From Ceratodon purpureus (Eukaryota > Streptophyta > Bryopsida > Pseudoditrichales > Ditrichaceae), in contig CM026425.1 of NCBI GenBank assembly GCA_014871385.1, positions 3,615,561 to 3,679,560 of the forward strand: a DNA stretch of 64,000 bases, given 5' to 3'. Shown piece after piece: positions 34,537-45,285 of the stretch. Numbering within the stretch: the first letter of the stretch is position 1; each line of letters begins with the position of its first letter. Position numbers and translations under genes: made by a program. The notes beneath the pieces were generated by a model. The model was not told the DNA's origin. It saw only the letters and a program-made list of their open reading frames with translations, and ran no database searches.

Positions 34537-37008
34537 TCAGAGCTGCACACGAAAGTGTTCGTCTACTAAGAAGCCCCAGTTCACTTTCTCGTCCTGGTCG
34601 GCTAAGATCATCACCTCCAGCTGCGCCGGCGAGACGCGGTTGCAGTTATTCCTGAAAAACACCTGGCTAAGGATTCCCCGGATGCGTGAGAACCAAGGTT
34701 CGTCCAGAACCTTTCCCAACGCGAAGACGTCGTAGGAGCCATCAGGCTCAGGTGGGGTGTCTTTGACAAATGCAGGGATGTCTGGACGAGGGACCGAAGA
34801 CGATGGAGTCCACTGCGTAGCACCCGTTCCATCCCATCCAAAGAAAACATGCAAGTAGCGGCTCGAATACTGTACCATGATGCCGTCCACCATGCCCTGT
34901 GGGTTGATGTCGTCCTTGCGCTGCTCCCGCATGGAACGCACAAACTGAGTACAGTAGTCCAGGTTTGTCTTCGCCGCCATCATTGTCCAATATATGACCA
35001 AGCCTGTCTTGGTGGTCCAGATCGTGTCCGCGCGGCGTTTCCAATCGCCAATCACAGGAGGGACGCCAAAGGGGGGAACATGCCGTCTGCTGGCCATGGG
35101 TAGCGCCACAGGGGAGCAGAGAGCGGAGGAGGAATAAGGCGAGGAAAGGTCCGCACGGAAGAGAAAACTCTGAGGGCGGATAGTCAAATGGCGGAGGACC
35201 TGAGCTAAGTGGAATGCGGAAGGTGAAGGGGGTGGAAGCGTAGGCGAGAAGGCAGAGCAGGTGGAGAAGGTGGGGATGCGCACAGTGAAAGCTTTGAGGC
35301 GTCTGTGACTAATGCAAGGAGAAACCCAGTGAGGAGACGCTGGGATTTGGGTTTGGGGCTGATGATGTTGACCCTCAGCAGACGGCCTTGGCGGCTGAGG
35401 CCGACAGTAGGAGCAGATGGGAGGGGGCGATGATCGTGGCGGCGATGTCCTGAGACTGCGGCCGTCTCTTCTAGTTGGGAATGTCCCATCCTCATGATGT
35501 CCCTGGATGTCTTGGATGTGGGATGGTATAGCTTGGATGGAGTTGATGCTAACTTCAGGGTAGGATGGACGCGCGCTTGGGAGGGATGAGTTACCCTGTT
35601 CATCCTGAAAGACGTCCTGCGTGTCGTCCTGGGTGGCGTCCTGGTTGTCTTTGCTGTCTGCCTGGCTGGCTTCTAACGCGAGCTTAGTGTTAATTTCTCC
35701 AAGGGTCATTGGTGGGGGTCGATTTGGCGTCACTGTATGGTAGTGCTTGAGTTTGCCGGCATTGACGATGGTGGCCTGGTCGTCAAAGTGGTCCTCGTGT
35801 ACCAAAAGCACTGTGTTATTCGGGAGGACTAATTGAATCCTGTAGGGGCCGTGCCATATGGAATCAAATTTGGCTTTTCTTAACTTTGGATCCTTGGGGC
35901 ACCATAATACCATATCGCCTTTGTGAAAAATTCGTGGGGGTTGGGAGGCTTGGAAATGATTTGCACTGAGTTTTTGCTTATGGGCAATGTGCTGTAAAGA
36001 GAGCTCCCGAAGTTCTTCTAAGTGATGAATGTCATGCAATGTAGCGGCTAATACTCTGTGTGGCGTGTAATCCTTGGGTTGGACTGATTGGAAAGTTGGC
36101 GCTATATATTCTGTCGGCAGAAGTGGCTGGGTGCCATACACTAGTTCGAAAGGGCTAGCATGTGTTGCCGTCTTAGTGGCTACTCTGTAAGCCCATAGGG
36201 CAGCTGGCAAACAGTCGTCCCAGTCCGACTTATTGGCGTGGACAAAGCGTCGAAGCATATTGATCAATGTTTTATTTGTCGACTCTGCTTGGCCATTGCC
36301 CTGGGGGTAATATATCGTGCTGGTGCAATGCTTGATGACGTGGTTGTCTAGGAGCTCTTCAATGACGGCGTTGACGAAATGCGAGCCTTGATCAGACATA
36401 ATTTCTAGGGGACAACCAAACCTGGTAATAATCTGTTCATATATAAAAGTGGCTGTGACGACTGCAGTGTTAGTGCGGAGAGGTTTTGCTTCTACCCACT
36501 TTGTTGTGTAGTCAGTGGCGACCAATATATATTTGAAGCCTTGTTGTATGACAGGACGAATTGGACCCACGAAATCTAAGCCCCATCTTTGGAAGGGCCC
36601 TAGGGGCGGAATCGACTTTAAGGGCACCTTTCCCTGGTATTGGAAATTAGTGGTTGCTACTTGACAGGCGTGACAGTTTTTAATGTATTCGCGGACGTCT
36701 TTTTGTAATGTTGGCCACCAATATCGAGCGGTTAAGATCTTTTTAATCGTAGTGTCCGGGCCTTGGTGACCTCCTGCAGGGCCGGCATGGAGCTGAGAGA
36801 TGATATCCTGTTGTTGCCATGCAGGAACACCTATTCGTATTTCGCCGTCTAAGCTTCGTCGGTAAAGTTGGCCCTTGACGACAGTGTAAGGCAAAGTTTT
36901 TCGTACGAAGCTGATGCGTTGAGTGCCGGAGATGTCACTGGGCAGTTTGCTTGTGGTCAGGTACTGGATAAATGGTTGACGCCAGTCCGCTGTAGACTCG
37001 GTTTCCAT
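34537..37008 (-). CDS. Element II integrase ORF with long C-terminal extension, 823 aa
   Basis: Integrase inserts the cDNA into the genome. An HHCC zinc-binding region spans residues ~74-115 ([12 protein letters not shown] ... CHAC). The DDE core has Asp145 (GLDFVGPI), Asp206 (SDQGSHF) and Glu242 (GQAES), with the usual 35-residue gap between the last two. Residues ~440-620 are Pro/Ser/Gln-rich. From an internal Met ([12 protein letters not shown]) about 200 residues form a compact, unrecognised domain ([25 protein letters not shown]) that might be made separately. The ORF overlaps the upstream gag-RT ORF by 52 nt in another frame. Its frame remains open upstream of the Met ([11 protein letters not shown]), so integrase is probably made by frameshifting, or a one-base change broke a single polyprotein. 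Confidence 0.88.
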   Translation of the reverse strand: METESTADWRQPFIQYLTTSKLPSDISGTQRISFVRKTLPYTVVKGQLYRRSLDGEIRIGVPAWQQQDIISQLHAGPAGGHQGPDTTIKKILTARYWWPTLQKDVREYIKNCHACQVATTNFQYQGKVPLKSIPPLGPFQRWGLDFVGPIRPVIQQGFKYILVATDYTTKWVEAKPLRTNTAVVTATFIYEQIITRFGCPLEIMSDQGSHFVNAVIEELLDNHVIKHCTSTIYYPQGNGQAESTNKTLINMLRRFVHANKSDWDDCLPAALWAYRVATKTATHASPFELVYGTQPLLPTEYIAPTFQSVQPKDYTPHRVLAATLHDIHHLEELRELSLQHIAHKQKLSANHFQASQPPRIFHKGDMVLWCPKDPKLRKAKFDSIWHGPYRIQLVLPNNTVLLVHEDHFDDQATIVNAGKLKHYHTVTPNRPPPMTLGEINTKLALEASQADSKDNQDATQDDTQDVFQDEQGNSSLPSARPSYPEVSINSIQAIPSHIQDIQGHHEDGTFPTRRDGRSLRTSPPRSSPPPICSYCRPQPPRPSAEGQHHQPQTQIPASPHWVSPCISHRRLKAFTVRIPTFSTCSAFSPTLPPPSPSAFHLAQVLRHLTIRPQSFLFRADLSSPYSSSALCSPVALPMASRRHVPPFGVPPVIGDWKRRADTIWTTKTGLVIYWTMMAAKTNLDYCTQFVRSMREQRKDDINPQGMVDGIMVQYSSRYLHVFFGWDGTGATQWTPSSSVPRPDIPAFVKDTPPEPDGSYDVFALGKVLDEPWFSRIRGILSQVFFRNNCNRVSPAQLEVMILADQDEKVNWGFLVDEHFRVQL

Positions 37009-40000
37009 ACTTGCAGCTTGAATGTATGGGTCGTTAAACGAGTCGTCAATGCTGTTTGAGTGGTATCCCTGGATAAATAGTCAGCCACAATGTGGCGTTT
37101 GCCAGGTACATAGACGACTTCAAAGTCGTATTCTAAAAGGATCATGATCCAACGGGCCACGCGACCACTGACAAGCGGCTGGTTTACCAGGTACGACAAA
37201 CTGTGATGGTCGACAATGAATCTAAATTTATTGCCCAAGAGATAGTGTCTAAATTTTTTGACAGCGTAGATCATAGCTAAGGCTTCTCGTTCAGTTGTCG
37301 AGTAGTTCCTTTCGGCAGGGTTAAGGAGACGGCTTGCGTAGGCCACTGGCTGATCATGCTTGCCTGTTACGTTTTGAGCGAGCATGACCCCAACGGCGAC
37401 ATTTGAGGCGTCGGTGTGCACATGAAATTGTTTAGTCCAGTCTGGTGCAATTAGGATAGGTGCATTTGAGTAGGCCTGTTTGATTTTGTTTAAAGCTTCC
37501 TGAGCCGTCGGCGTCCAATCCTGAGGGTAGCTGTATCGTGGATGATTTAAGGCAGTAATCGGTGCGGTTATATGAGCGAGCTTTTCAATGTATATTCTAT
37601 TGAACTGTGCTAACCCAAGTAATCGCTGGACGCCCTTTTGGTTAACTGGAGGCGTCATATTTAATATGTCTTGTATTTTGTCAGGGTCGGGAAGCTTGCC
37701 GTATTTGCAGACTATGTAGCCTAAAATTATACCTGCGAAAAATAAAAACATGCATTTTTCAACATTGAGGCTGACTCCGTTGGCTCTGCAGGCGTCGAAG
37801 ATTTGTCTTAGGTGGCCAACATGGTCTTGCACGGTGCCATAAACCGTGCCGTCGTTGAGGTAAATGCGAAAAAACTTCTTTAGATACAGGCAAAAAATTA
37901 ATTCCATTACCCGTTGAAAGGTCATCGGTGCATTTTTTGCGCCAAATGGCATGCGTTCAAACTGGTATGGTCCCCACTCTGTTGAAAATGCCGTCTTGTT
38001 TTTGTCATGATCGGCCATGGCGACTTGATAATATCCTGAAAAACAATCTAAAAAGGAATACATTTCATGGCCGGCTACTTCATCAATTATTTCTTCCATA
38101 TAAGGAAGGGGATAATGGTCTTTTTTAGTGGCCGCATTTAGCTTGCGGAAGTCTACACATATTCTAAGGGCGCCATTTTTCTTTGGGATAATCACCATGG
38201 GTGATAACCACGGGGCCGAGTCTACAGGCGAAATGAATTTGGCCTGTAGTAATTTATCTAACTCAGCTTTGACTTTGACGGCGTAGTTAGGGTTCATGCG
38301 GTATCGTCGTTGTTGCACTGGATGTGCATCGGGAACGAGATCAATGGTATGTTCTGCTAGGGAGCTAGGAATCCCCTTTAGATCCTCATGTCCCCAGGCA
38401 AAAATGTCCCTGTACTCTCTGAACAGTTTAATGGCGGCCTCTTTGACGTATGTGGGGGCCTCAGCATTAATTTTGATGTATTTGGGCTCTGTTGGTGTAC
38501 CTAGGTTAACCAATTCTACTTTGTCTTTGGCGCCATGGGACCAACCATTGACCACATGATTTTTTAATGATTGAACAGCGGGGGGAGCGTTAATTGTTAC
38601 GGGTTCTTGGATTTCCTTTGTAAAGTGTGCAGGAATGTCCATCTTTTCTGGTTCGGGTACCAGGCTTGCGAGATGTATTTCAGCTAGAGGTACTAAGTCA
38701 GGGTCGGCTTGGAAGACGAGTGCTTCCTGCTCTTGAGACAATCCCTGGAGCCAACTAGTACCTGCATGATTTCGTATTTGGTTTGCCCGCGCCCTGGTGA
38801 CGCAACTGTCGACCGGAATGACTATTGTTCGTCCATGTCTATGGATACGGATCTGATTTCTTGACCAATCATGCACGGCGTCCATGTCGCGTAACCATGG
38901 TCGTCCTAAGATTACTGGGAAATTACTTCGATCAGGCATTTCGATGACGACAAAAGTGGCGGGAGTCGTGACTTCATGTGTGGTGATAGCCACTGCGGAC
39001 AGTATACCCAATGGCGTCACTGGGGCGTCGTTGGCCATCCTTAGGATGAACTGTGCTGCTTTAGGAAAGGGTAATCTCATTTTTTCTCTTAACTTATTGC
39101 TCATCACGTTGACTCCCGAGCCACCATCGACCAGGACATTGGAAAGTTCGAATCGTCCTAATTGCATGTGTATGACGGCGGCGTCTGGGTCCATTGTCGT
39201 GGTGTTTACTTCTATGGTTACTGGTTCATTGGGTAGACAGGGTAACGACGCCTGTTGTAGGTATCTCTGGAGTTCTGGACTCAACTGAATTAATTTGGAT
39301 AGTGTTATGGTTACACTAGTGGTGTCAATAATATCCTGCAGGCTTGGATAACTGGGAGAAGTCTCTAGTTCGGCTTGGATGTCTTGGCGTATTTGATGTA
39401 ACCGGTCCCAGTGTTTTGGAGGGAAAGGTTTTCTATGTTCGACAACATGGTCGACTGGTTTTGCAACCTCGGCAGCTTTGGACCTTGTACTGACGGCAGC
39501 CGTCGTGATCATGGCGATTTTGGTTTCTCCCCCTGATACCTCAGTGAGGGTTACTCCTCCGCGGCGGGGTGGCATGGATTTGTTAGTCTCTGTGGGAGTC
39601 ATGTTGTGTGGTGACAAGGTTGCTGCCCATCGTTGTCGAAGAGTGGGACACTGGCTACGTCGATGGTGCAACGATCCGCACTCCCAACAAGCGTCGTTGC
39701 GGCTGGGTTGGAATGCGTCGACGTTGATCTCCTCAGTCTGCATGGCGGCCATGGTCGGCCTTGGACGTCGAGTATCGTCGACGCGTGCAGGGTTGTTGGC
39801 AAACCAGCACCGTCCCCCGTGGATCTTGCCAGAGGTGTTGCAGGGTCCAGTGGCAACCCGGACGTCAGATCTTGTTACGGGCAGGGGGAGTAATGGAGCT
39901 TGTAACCGATGTAAAGCTCCTAATTCACGACTGATGTCGATGGCAGCGTTGAGTATGTCTTGGAGTGTTTTAACACCCCGGATGACTATGCCTTGCTGGA

Positions 40001-40757
40001 TCCATGGTAACAAGCCCTTCTTGAACCATTCGCACAAGTAATCCTCCTCGGGTTTTTGGTTCAGTTTATCTACAAGTTGTTTGAACCTATCATAAAATTT
40101 ATCCACTGGTTCGTCCTTTTCTTGAGAAATACTGCCCAATGCTCTGAGGATTTCGGAGCTTGTTTTTAGTTTCCTGAATTTGTGTAAAGAACTGACCTCC
40201 ATCTCTTCCCATGTTGAGTGAGGGTGGTCTGTTTCAAAATCTATGTACCAATTGATGGGATTGCCTTGTAACGTAGTACCAAAGATATTCTGAAGGTCGG
40301 CGATGTTAGTGACGCCGTTTGTTCGAGCGATGACCCTGAATCTTCTTATGTGCCAGTCTGGGTCGCCAGAGTTGTCAAAAACTGGGTACGGTATCTTCGG
40401 TAGCTTCGCATGATGATCTTGACTTCCCAAACTCCGAGAGGTTGCCGCCGTCGGGTTTCCATGTGGTAAGGTAGCGGACCGCAATATTTCTTGAGGTGCT
40501 TGAGAAGCTTGGACGTCCTGGTCCTGCGGTGACGCTTCCATAGGTCCCGGAGTTCGGCTGGCTTGTATGTGCTGGTACTGCATGCTGAGCTGTTCGAGCT
40601 TAGCGTTGGTGGCTTCGTTTTTGGCGACCAGGTCGGTCATCTGCTGTCGCATCCATTGTAAGAATTCCCTGGTGCCATCTTGGTCGCCCTCGACGGTGGT
40701 TTCATCGTCCTCATTGTTTCTGGCCGCCTCAATGGCGGCTACCTTTTTAGGTGGCAT
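36957..40757 (-). CDS. Element II gag-protease-RT-RNase H polyprotein, 1266 aa
   Basis: It begins [18 protein letters not shown], 67 nt inside the 5' LTR. Gag (retrotransposon-gag type) covers residues ~120-290 with one CCHC knuckle, [14 protein letters not shown], near 355. The aspartic protease has DGGSG near residue 540. The reverse transcriptase runs ~790-1000, with [14 protein letters not shown] and [13 protein letters not shown]. Its catalytic box reads YLND near residue 965, where YLDD is expected, so one metal-binding Asp is Asn. RNase H follows (HTDAS near 1110, [12 protein letters not shown]). Length and order fit Ty3/gypsy. The Asn is encoded AAC after CTC, so a CpG-to-CpA transition would explain it. 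The protein is probably inactive in polymerisation. Confidence 0.92.
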   Translation of the reverse strand: MPPKKVAAIEAARNNEDDETTVEGDQDGTREFLQWMRQQMTDLVAKNEATNAKLEQLSMQYQHIQASRTPGPMEASPQDQDVQASQAPQEILRSATLPHGNPTAATSRSLGSQDHHAKLPKIPYPVFDNSGDPDWHIRRFRVIARTNGVTNIADLQNIFGTTLQGNPINWYIDFETDHPHSTWEEMEVSSLHKFRKLKTSSEILRALGSISQEKDEPVDKFYDRFKQLVDKLNQKPEEDYLCEWFKKGLLPWIQQGIVIRGVKTLQDILNAAIDISRELGALHRLQAPLLPLPVTRSDVRVATGPCNTSGKIHGGRCWFANNPARVDDTRRPRPTMAAMQTEEINVDAFQPSRNDACWECGSLHHRRSQCPTLRQRWAATLSPHNMTPTETNKSMPPRRGGVTLTEVSGGETKIAMITTAAVSTRSKAAEVAKPVDHVVEHRKPFPPKHWDRLHQIRQDIQAELETSPSYPSLQDIIDTTSVTITLSKLIQLSPELQRYLQQASLPCLPNEPVTIEVNTTTMDPDAAVIHMQLGRFELSNVLVDGGSGVNVMSNKLREKMRLPFPKAAQFILRMANDAPVTPLGILSAVAITTHEVTTPATFVVIEMPDRSNFPVILGRPWLRDMDAVHDWSRNQIRIHRHGRTIVIPVDSCVTRARANQIRNHAGTSWLQGLSQEQEALVFQADPDLVPLAEIHLASLVPEPEKMDIPAHFTKEIQEPVTINAPPAVQSLKNHVVNGWSHGAKDKVELVNLGTPTEPKYIKINAEAPTYVKEAAIKLFREYRDIFAWGHEDLKGIPSSLAEHTIDLVPDAHPVQQRRYRMNPNYAVKVKAELDKLLQAKFISPVDSAPWLSPMVIIPKKNGALRICVDFRKLNAATKKDHYPLPYMEEIIDEVAGHEMYSFLDCFSGYYQVAMADHDKNKTAFSTEWGPYQFERMPFGAKNAPMTFQRVMELIFCLYLKKFFRIYLNDGTVYGTVQDHVGHLRQIFDACRANGVSLNVEKCMFLFFAGIILGYIVCKYGKLPDPDKIQDILNMTPPVNQKGVQRLLGLAQFNRIYIEKLAHITAPITALNHPRYSYPQDWTPTAQEALNKIKQAYSNAPILIAPDWTKQFHVHTDASNVAVGVMLAQNVTGKHDQPVAYASRLLNPAERNYSTTEREALAMIYAVKKFRHYLLGNKFRFIVDHHSLSYLVNQPLVSGRVARWIMILLEYDFEVVYVPGKRHIVADYLSRDTTQTALTTRLTTHTFKLQVWKPSLQRTGVNHLSST

Positions 40758-40803
40758 GGCTTTACCTGATTATCACACAGCCTTTCGTTTCCTCAAATTT
40801 CCA

Positions 40804-40821
40804 TCCCCAGCATGGTCGCCA
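40804..40821 (-). promoter_or_regulatory. Element II primer-binding site
   Basis: Three bases inside the 5' LTR the minus strand reads TGGCGACCATGCTGGGGA, starting with TGG as needed to pair with a tRNA CCA end. I cannot name the tRNA. The first 12 bases match element III's site. Confidence 0.7.
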
Positions 40822-40824
40822 AAA

Positions 40825-41545
40825 TGTTAGCTGGATTCTTCGGATGGAAGGTAGAGGAAAGGATAAACTAGTAATAATCTGGTAAACACTTGGATTTAGG
40901 GAGATAGATAGAGCGCTATGTCTTTAGAAGGGGGTTTAGTAGCTTAGTTAGATGCCAAGGGTGTCATAGTGGGAAGAAGTCGTTGAGACGTCAATGATGA
41001 CCCAGGTCCCAGAGTCAGGACGTCAACTGCTAGGGTCTGGACAGTCCCGGGGAAGAATAAGCGTTACTTCTGAGTTCGAGAAACTGTTAGGTTGGAGTAG
41101 AGAAAAGAAGCTATGGTGTCTGAGGAGAGAGAGAGATTCTTTAGGTGACACAGGGCATGTGATCTCGCCCAGAGAGTCTTCTGGCGTCCTTAGAGTATGC
41201 AACGGAGTCGTCACAGTTTGAGGAACAAGCATACACAATAACGGTAGACAAAATAAGACCAAGCAGCAAACACAGGAAAGAGTAATAGTAGTAGAAAGTG
41301 ATCAGGTCCTTAGAGTCTGGCCAAGCGCCGGTATTACAAAAGGGGAGTCAGTGGGTGCCTTAGGCAAAAGGCCGTGGAACTGAACTACGGCGTCACTGCT
41401 ATCAAAACTAAGCCGACTGTCTACACTTCCTGTCTATGATCTTTTTATACTATTCAGGTCGTCCTTGGAACTGCGAGTCCTCTCCAGTTGTTGCTGCCAC
41501 CATGCCGTCTTAACTGTTAGTTGTAGCAGCTTCCTTGCGGTAACA
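40825..41545 (-). repeat. Element II 5' LTR
   Basis: 721 bp, nearly identical to 32167-32887. The promoter for the minus-strand RNA should lie here. Confidence 0.95.
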
Positions 41546-41550
41546 AAAGC
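41546..41550. repeat. Element II target duplication, right
   Basis: AAAGC, identical to 32162-32166. Confidence 0.93.
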
Positions 41551-42377
41551 CAGCTTGCCGAACCTTCTTGATGCTTGTTAAATTCTTTTCTTTAGCCTTC
41601 TGATCGAGCTTTGAGGATTAACCCCTAAAAGGATATGCCTGCGGAGTTGCTGCAGTAGTTAACACATGTATTTATACATTGAAGACTAGAAAATGATGTT
41701 GTGATATTGAATTTTTTTGAGGAAGACAATGTCAGTACTATAAATGGTATATTTTTTCCAAAAATTTTGGAGTAATTTAGAGCAACTCTACCACGACCTA
41801 TATATCCTGCAAATACGTATAAATGAGCACAAAAGACTCCATAGAATACACATAGTTATTCCAATTTTATTTTTGAAGGTTTCACAATTTTCCTCATCTT
41901 TGGGCCCATCTTTTGCTCTTTGGTTGTTTCAAGTAATATGCATTGTAAGGTGCCTCAATTCATATTACAATCCCAGCCGAGGCCATATTCCAGCCTCAGG
42001 GCCCATTAGGGGTTAAGTCAATCCGGAGTTTAAATCCTCTTTTTGTGATCACAACAAGTTCACATCGTGGTAATGTGCTGTCAACTGGGCATTATTGTTA
42101 TTTGGAGGCATTCTAACAGTGAAGTGAACAATGTTCGAGCATTGCCTTGTGTTGATCAATACCTGATTGAAGACCCTCATTTTATCATTAGTATAATATC
42201 ATGAAAATTCCAAGATATATGTGTGTTCTACTACCATTGTACCACACATGTTTGCCCAAAAATAATTGTAAAAATAAAAATAAAAAACAAAAAATTCTGA
42301 AGACAAAAAATGAGAATAGGATAAATTTATTTTGCAATATGTACTTAATTTTAAACCATTCAAAGTCATTGTCAGTG
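41551..42377. other. Intergenic between element II and CACTA
   Basis: AT-rich with short frames only. It continues the sequence split by element II. Nothing else is recognised. Confidence 0.5.
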
Positions 42378-42736
42378 CACTAGTAGAAAAGCCCCTCAAC
42401 TACACCGAGCAATTACACCAAAAAATCTCTTTGGTGTTCATGTATTCTGGGTAGTGCTCTCTGATTGGTGCACATTCCATTTCGGTGTTCACGAAGGCGG
42501 ATGAACTGTAATAGCTGTGGGGTCCGCGATTAGCGTTGGGTAGGAAGGCAGCGTTGGGTGTCTCAGGTGGGGTCTGTGACCAAACATCCAATCCCCATGT
42601 TCCACCTCGCACCACGCAGGCACCAAGAATATACGTACAGTGCAGTTACCTTCACCAAGAATACCTTGGTGAAATCCGACGGAGTTGCCTGGCAGCTCTT
42701 CGCGTCCCGTTGGTCGACCCAGCTCACCCTCTCCGA

Positions 42737-42802
42737 ATTTCCCTCCCTCACCCTCGCTGAACCTCCCTCCCTCACCCTCGCTGAACCTCCCTCCCTCACC
42801 CC
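42737..42802. repeat. Tandem CCCTCCCTCACCCTCGCTGAA-type repeats
   Basis: About three copies of a ~20-bp C-rich unit inside the CACTA interior, giving FSEGEGG-type repeats if read on the minus strand. They are not judged to be coding. Confidence 0.75.
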
Positions 42803-42947
42803 ACTCGCCATCTCCCCAAACCCTCACTCACTCCCTCCAAACCCCAACTCCCAACCCTCACTCCCTCACATACGCTACGCTACATTACCACACCACTAAC
42901 TCCAAAACCCGACCGAGCTGCGTGAATTCCCACATGTTTCGGCTGTG

Positions 42948-43180
42948 TGCAGGTGCAGATGCGAAGGCTGTGCAGGTGCGGAGGCTGTGCAGGTGCGAAG
43001 GCTGTGAAGGTGCGAAGGCTGTGATGCGAAGGCTGTGATGCGAAGGCTGTGCAGGTGCTGCAAAGGCTGTGGGTTTGCTGTGGGTTTGCTTATAGGTTTG
43101 CTTGTAGGTTTGTTTGTGGATTTGCTTGTGGATTTGCTTGTGGATTTGATGTGGGTTTCCTTATAGATTTGCTTGTAGGT
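42948..43180. repeat. Two adjacent short tandem arrays in the CACTA interior
   Basis: First, GTGCGAAGGCTGT-type units of ~12-17 bp (about 42950-43060). Then TTTGCTTGTGGA-type units of ~12 bp (about 43070-43180). They fill the middle of the element. Confidence 0.75.
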
Positions 43181-43599
43181 TTTTACAGAGCGTTATTGTC
43201 ACAACGAAAGATGGTGAATCCTCTGATCAAGAATCAGAAAGCTCCTCCATGGCTTTGGGCATCTATCTCCGCCACCCTACCACAAACCAAGTAACCTATG
43301 AAATACAAGATGAATATCATACGAACGAACAGAATCAGTCTCCATCTAGTCGGGCAGCAGTACAAAACAATTACAATGCTGTAAAATACGTTGGATTTAC
43401 TTTACTGGAAACCAACAAACGCGGGCCAGAAATATACAATGTTCGTAGGGACCACAGTGACACTATTCACCTTTAATTTTGGTCATGTCAGGTGTCCAAT
43501 TACACCAAAGAGACTTTTGAGTACACCATTTTGAAAAACCCAAATTAGCTACTATTTTGGTGTAATATTTGGTGTAGTTGAGGCCTCTTTCTACTAGTG

Positions 43600-44285
43600 G
43601 TGTTTTTTTAAATAAAAAATTGAGAAATTTAGTTTTTGATAAGCAAACCATATTTTTTCAAGAAAATAATAATTTGTGGCATGGTGTACCGTGTGACTGT
43701 AACTTGATAATTTGCATCACTATAATTTGGAGGTTCATCTTATTTTGTTTTTTCTATGCTGAGATAGATGCAAACACATACATAATGCAAAAGCAAGGCC
43801 TAATTTCAACCATGTTGTACTTTGTACGCATGCACTACATTGGTATTGGATCCATGTTCCTTGTTAGGTATCTATGTCTAAATTTGTTTCTTGGATGCTA
43901 TACATATTTTACACTTTTGTACAATAATTCAATGTCTTTCATTGCCACATTGTGAGAAATGATTTTGTAATTTAAATAATAAGTCTAAACTTAAGCTCAA
44001 TTTGCCTTTATAACCAATCTACAGCAGCACGGATTGTCTGTGTTCATTGGCCATTAACACTAAGCTCTTTGCCAAGCTAGTGACTTACATGAAATGAGTA
44101 ATGTCCAAGAAAATGTCTATTTTTTAAAGATTTAATCTTCTTTTAATTTTAATTTTAATCTATAATTTTTTTTAAATTATGAATTACAGTCAATTTAAAC
44201 CAATTTTTAATCTAGGATTTTATTGTAAATGAATGCAACTACTTTAATTGCTCTCATCTTGGTTCTTTTCTACATATGACATCTG
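43600..44285. other. AT-rich intergenic
   Basis: Begins with the GTG duplication of the CACTA element. No gene or RNA recognised. Confidence 0.5.
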
Positions 44286-44328
44286 CTAGTGGAAAAGGCG
44301 TATAACTAGGGCCAAAGGTGAACACCAA
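44286..44328. mobile_element. Fold-back CACTA-like MITE, left part
   Basis: CTAGTGGAAAAGG at the left end pairs with CCTTTTCCACTA at the right end near 59637. The element is split by element III after GTGAACACCAA. If rejoined it is about 140 bp and nearly palindromic. Confidence 0.72.
44324..44328. repeat. Element III target duplication, left
   Basis: ACCAA, identical to 59539-59543. Confidence 0.93.
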
Positions 44329-45146
44329 TGTGAAAGGAATATTTTTCTTACTCCTTCAAAAATAAATACTGTCCTAAAAACTCTCTGAAATCCTGCGAAA
44401 AATTCTGTACTGCCCCTGAAACTGCCCTGAAACTGCCCTGAAACTGTCCAAAATCCGGGTCCTAGATCTGAAACTGCCAACTTAGATCTACTCAATTCCT
44501 GATGGTATTTTCATAGATCTGATACATTTTTCTACTCTCCTTGGTCTGATCTACAATACCCACTCATTTAAACACCAGATCTACTGGACCCACCAGGTGA
44601 ATCCACTAACCTGGTCCCTCAAGCACTCATAACGGCAATTTCAGACATTTACACCCAATGTAATCAATTCCTTCCCTTTACTCACTGTAATTCCGTACAT
44701 GATTCTACTCCCTACTGATATCACTATCTGGACCCCCTAGAGTCCTGAAAACTGCTCTAACAGCATCCTCCTACAGTTTTACAACATGTCCTACACACAA
44801 ACTACCATCTGAGAGCTCTGAACTGAGAGGGAGAGAGAGAGAATGAGCTTCGCAGCCCCCTCTCCCACAACCCCATCCAAAACCCTAGCCGCCACCCCCA
44901 AAACCCTAACTGCCAACAGTTTTCATCCGACCACCAGATTTCATCCAACCACCAGATTTCATCCATCTGACAGTTTTCATCCATCTGGCAGTTTTCATCC
45001 AAAACAGGCAGTTTTCATCCAACAGAGTTACTACAGGGCAGGACAGTAACTTAACAGTTTACTGCCCCCCCCAGTAACTGCAGTTTTACTGCTCCCCTAC
45101 AATTTTACTGCCCCTCTATTCTACTACTCTAAATCTCCAGTTAACA
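44329..45146 (-). repeat. Element III 3' LTR
   Basis: 818 bp. It contains a cluster of TTTTCATCC-type repeats (about 44925-45020) and AAAACCCTA telo-box-like motifs near 44880. The polypurine tract is just inside (45147-45160; minus: AAAAGGGGGATAA). Confidence 0.95.
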
Positions 45147-45285
45147 TTATCCCCCTTTTAGTCTGCATCTGTTCTCAGATGCTCGGTTTTAAGTTTTATG
45201 GGGTTAACCAAAAAAACTAAGGTATCAAAAAATCAAAAACGAAAGTCCTACTGGTCCTACCAGTAATCTGGCCTACATCTACTGT

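Larger units (their letters stand above)
32167..41545 (-). mobile_element. Element II: young Ty3/gypsy retrotransposon, 9.4 kb
   Basis: Minus-strand element with 721-bp LTRs at both ends (5' LTR 41545-40825, 3' LTR 32887-32167), termini TGTTA...TAACA and a perfect AAAGC duplication. By eye the LTRs differ at one position (GCAGC versus GCAGA near 41530/32870), so insertion was recent. Order: leader, gag-PR-RT-RNase H (40757-36957), integrase plus extension (37008-34537), then an extra ORF (34431-32938). There is no chromodomain, which fits the Athila/Tat side of Ty3 elements. An RT active-site change and a frame switch before integrase argue that this copy is not autonomous. Confidence 0.95.
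42378..43599. mobile_element. Non-autonomous CACTA (En/Spm) element, 1.2 kb
   Basis: The left end is CACTAGTAGAAA and the right end TTTCTACTAGTG, an inverted pair. Inside each end follow related pieces (CTCAACTACACC on the left, GGTGTAGTTGAGG on the right) and subterminal copies of AATTACACC and TTGGTGT. A 3-bp GTG repeat flanks both sides, as expected for CACTA elements. There is no transposase ORF, so movement would depend on an enzyme supplied elsewhere. The interior is unusual: C-rich and G-rich tandem repeats rather than family sequence, which may be captured DNA. Confidence 0.88.

Noticed and set aside
42948-43180. CRISPR-like array
   Set aside because: Short adjacent tandem units without unique spacers, in eukaryotic DNA inside a CACTA element.
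44802-45002. Small repeat protein (MDENCQMDE-type), also at 59195-59395
   Set aside because: Falls inside both LTRs of element III and is created by the TTTTCATCC repeats.
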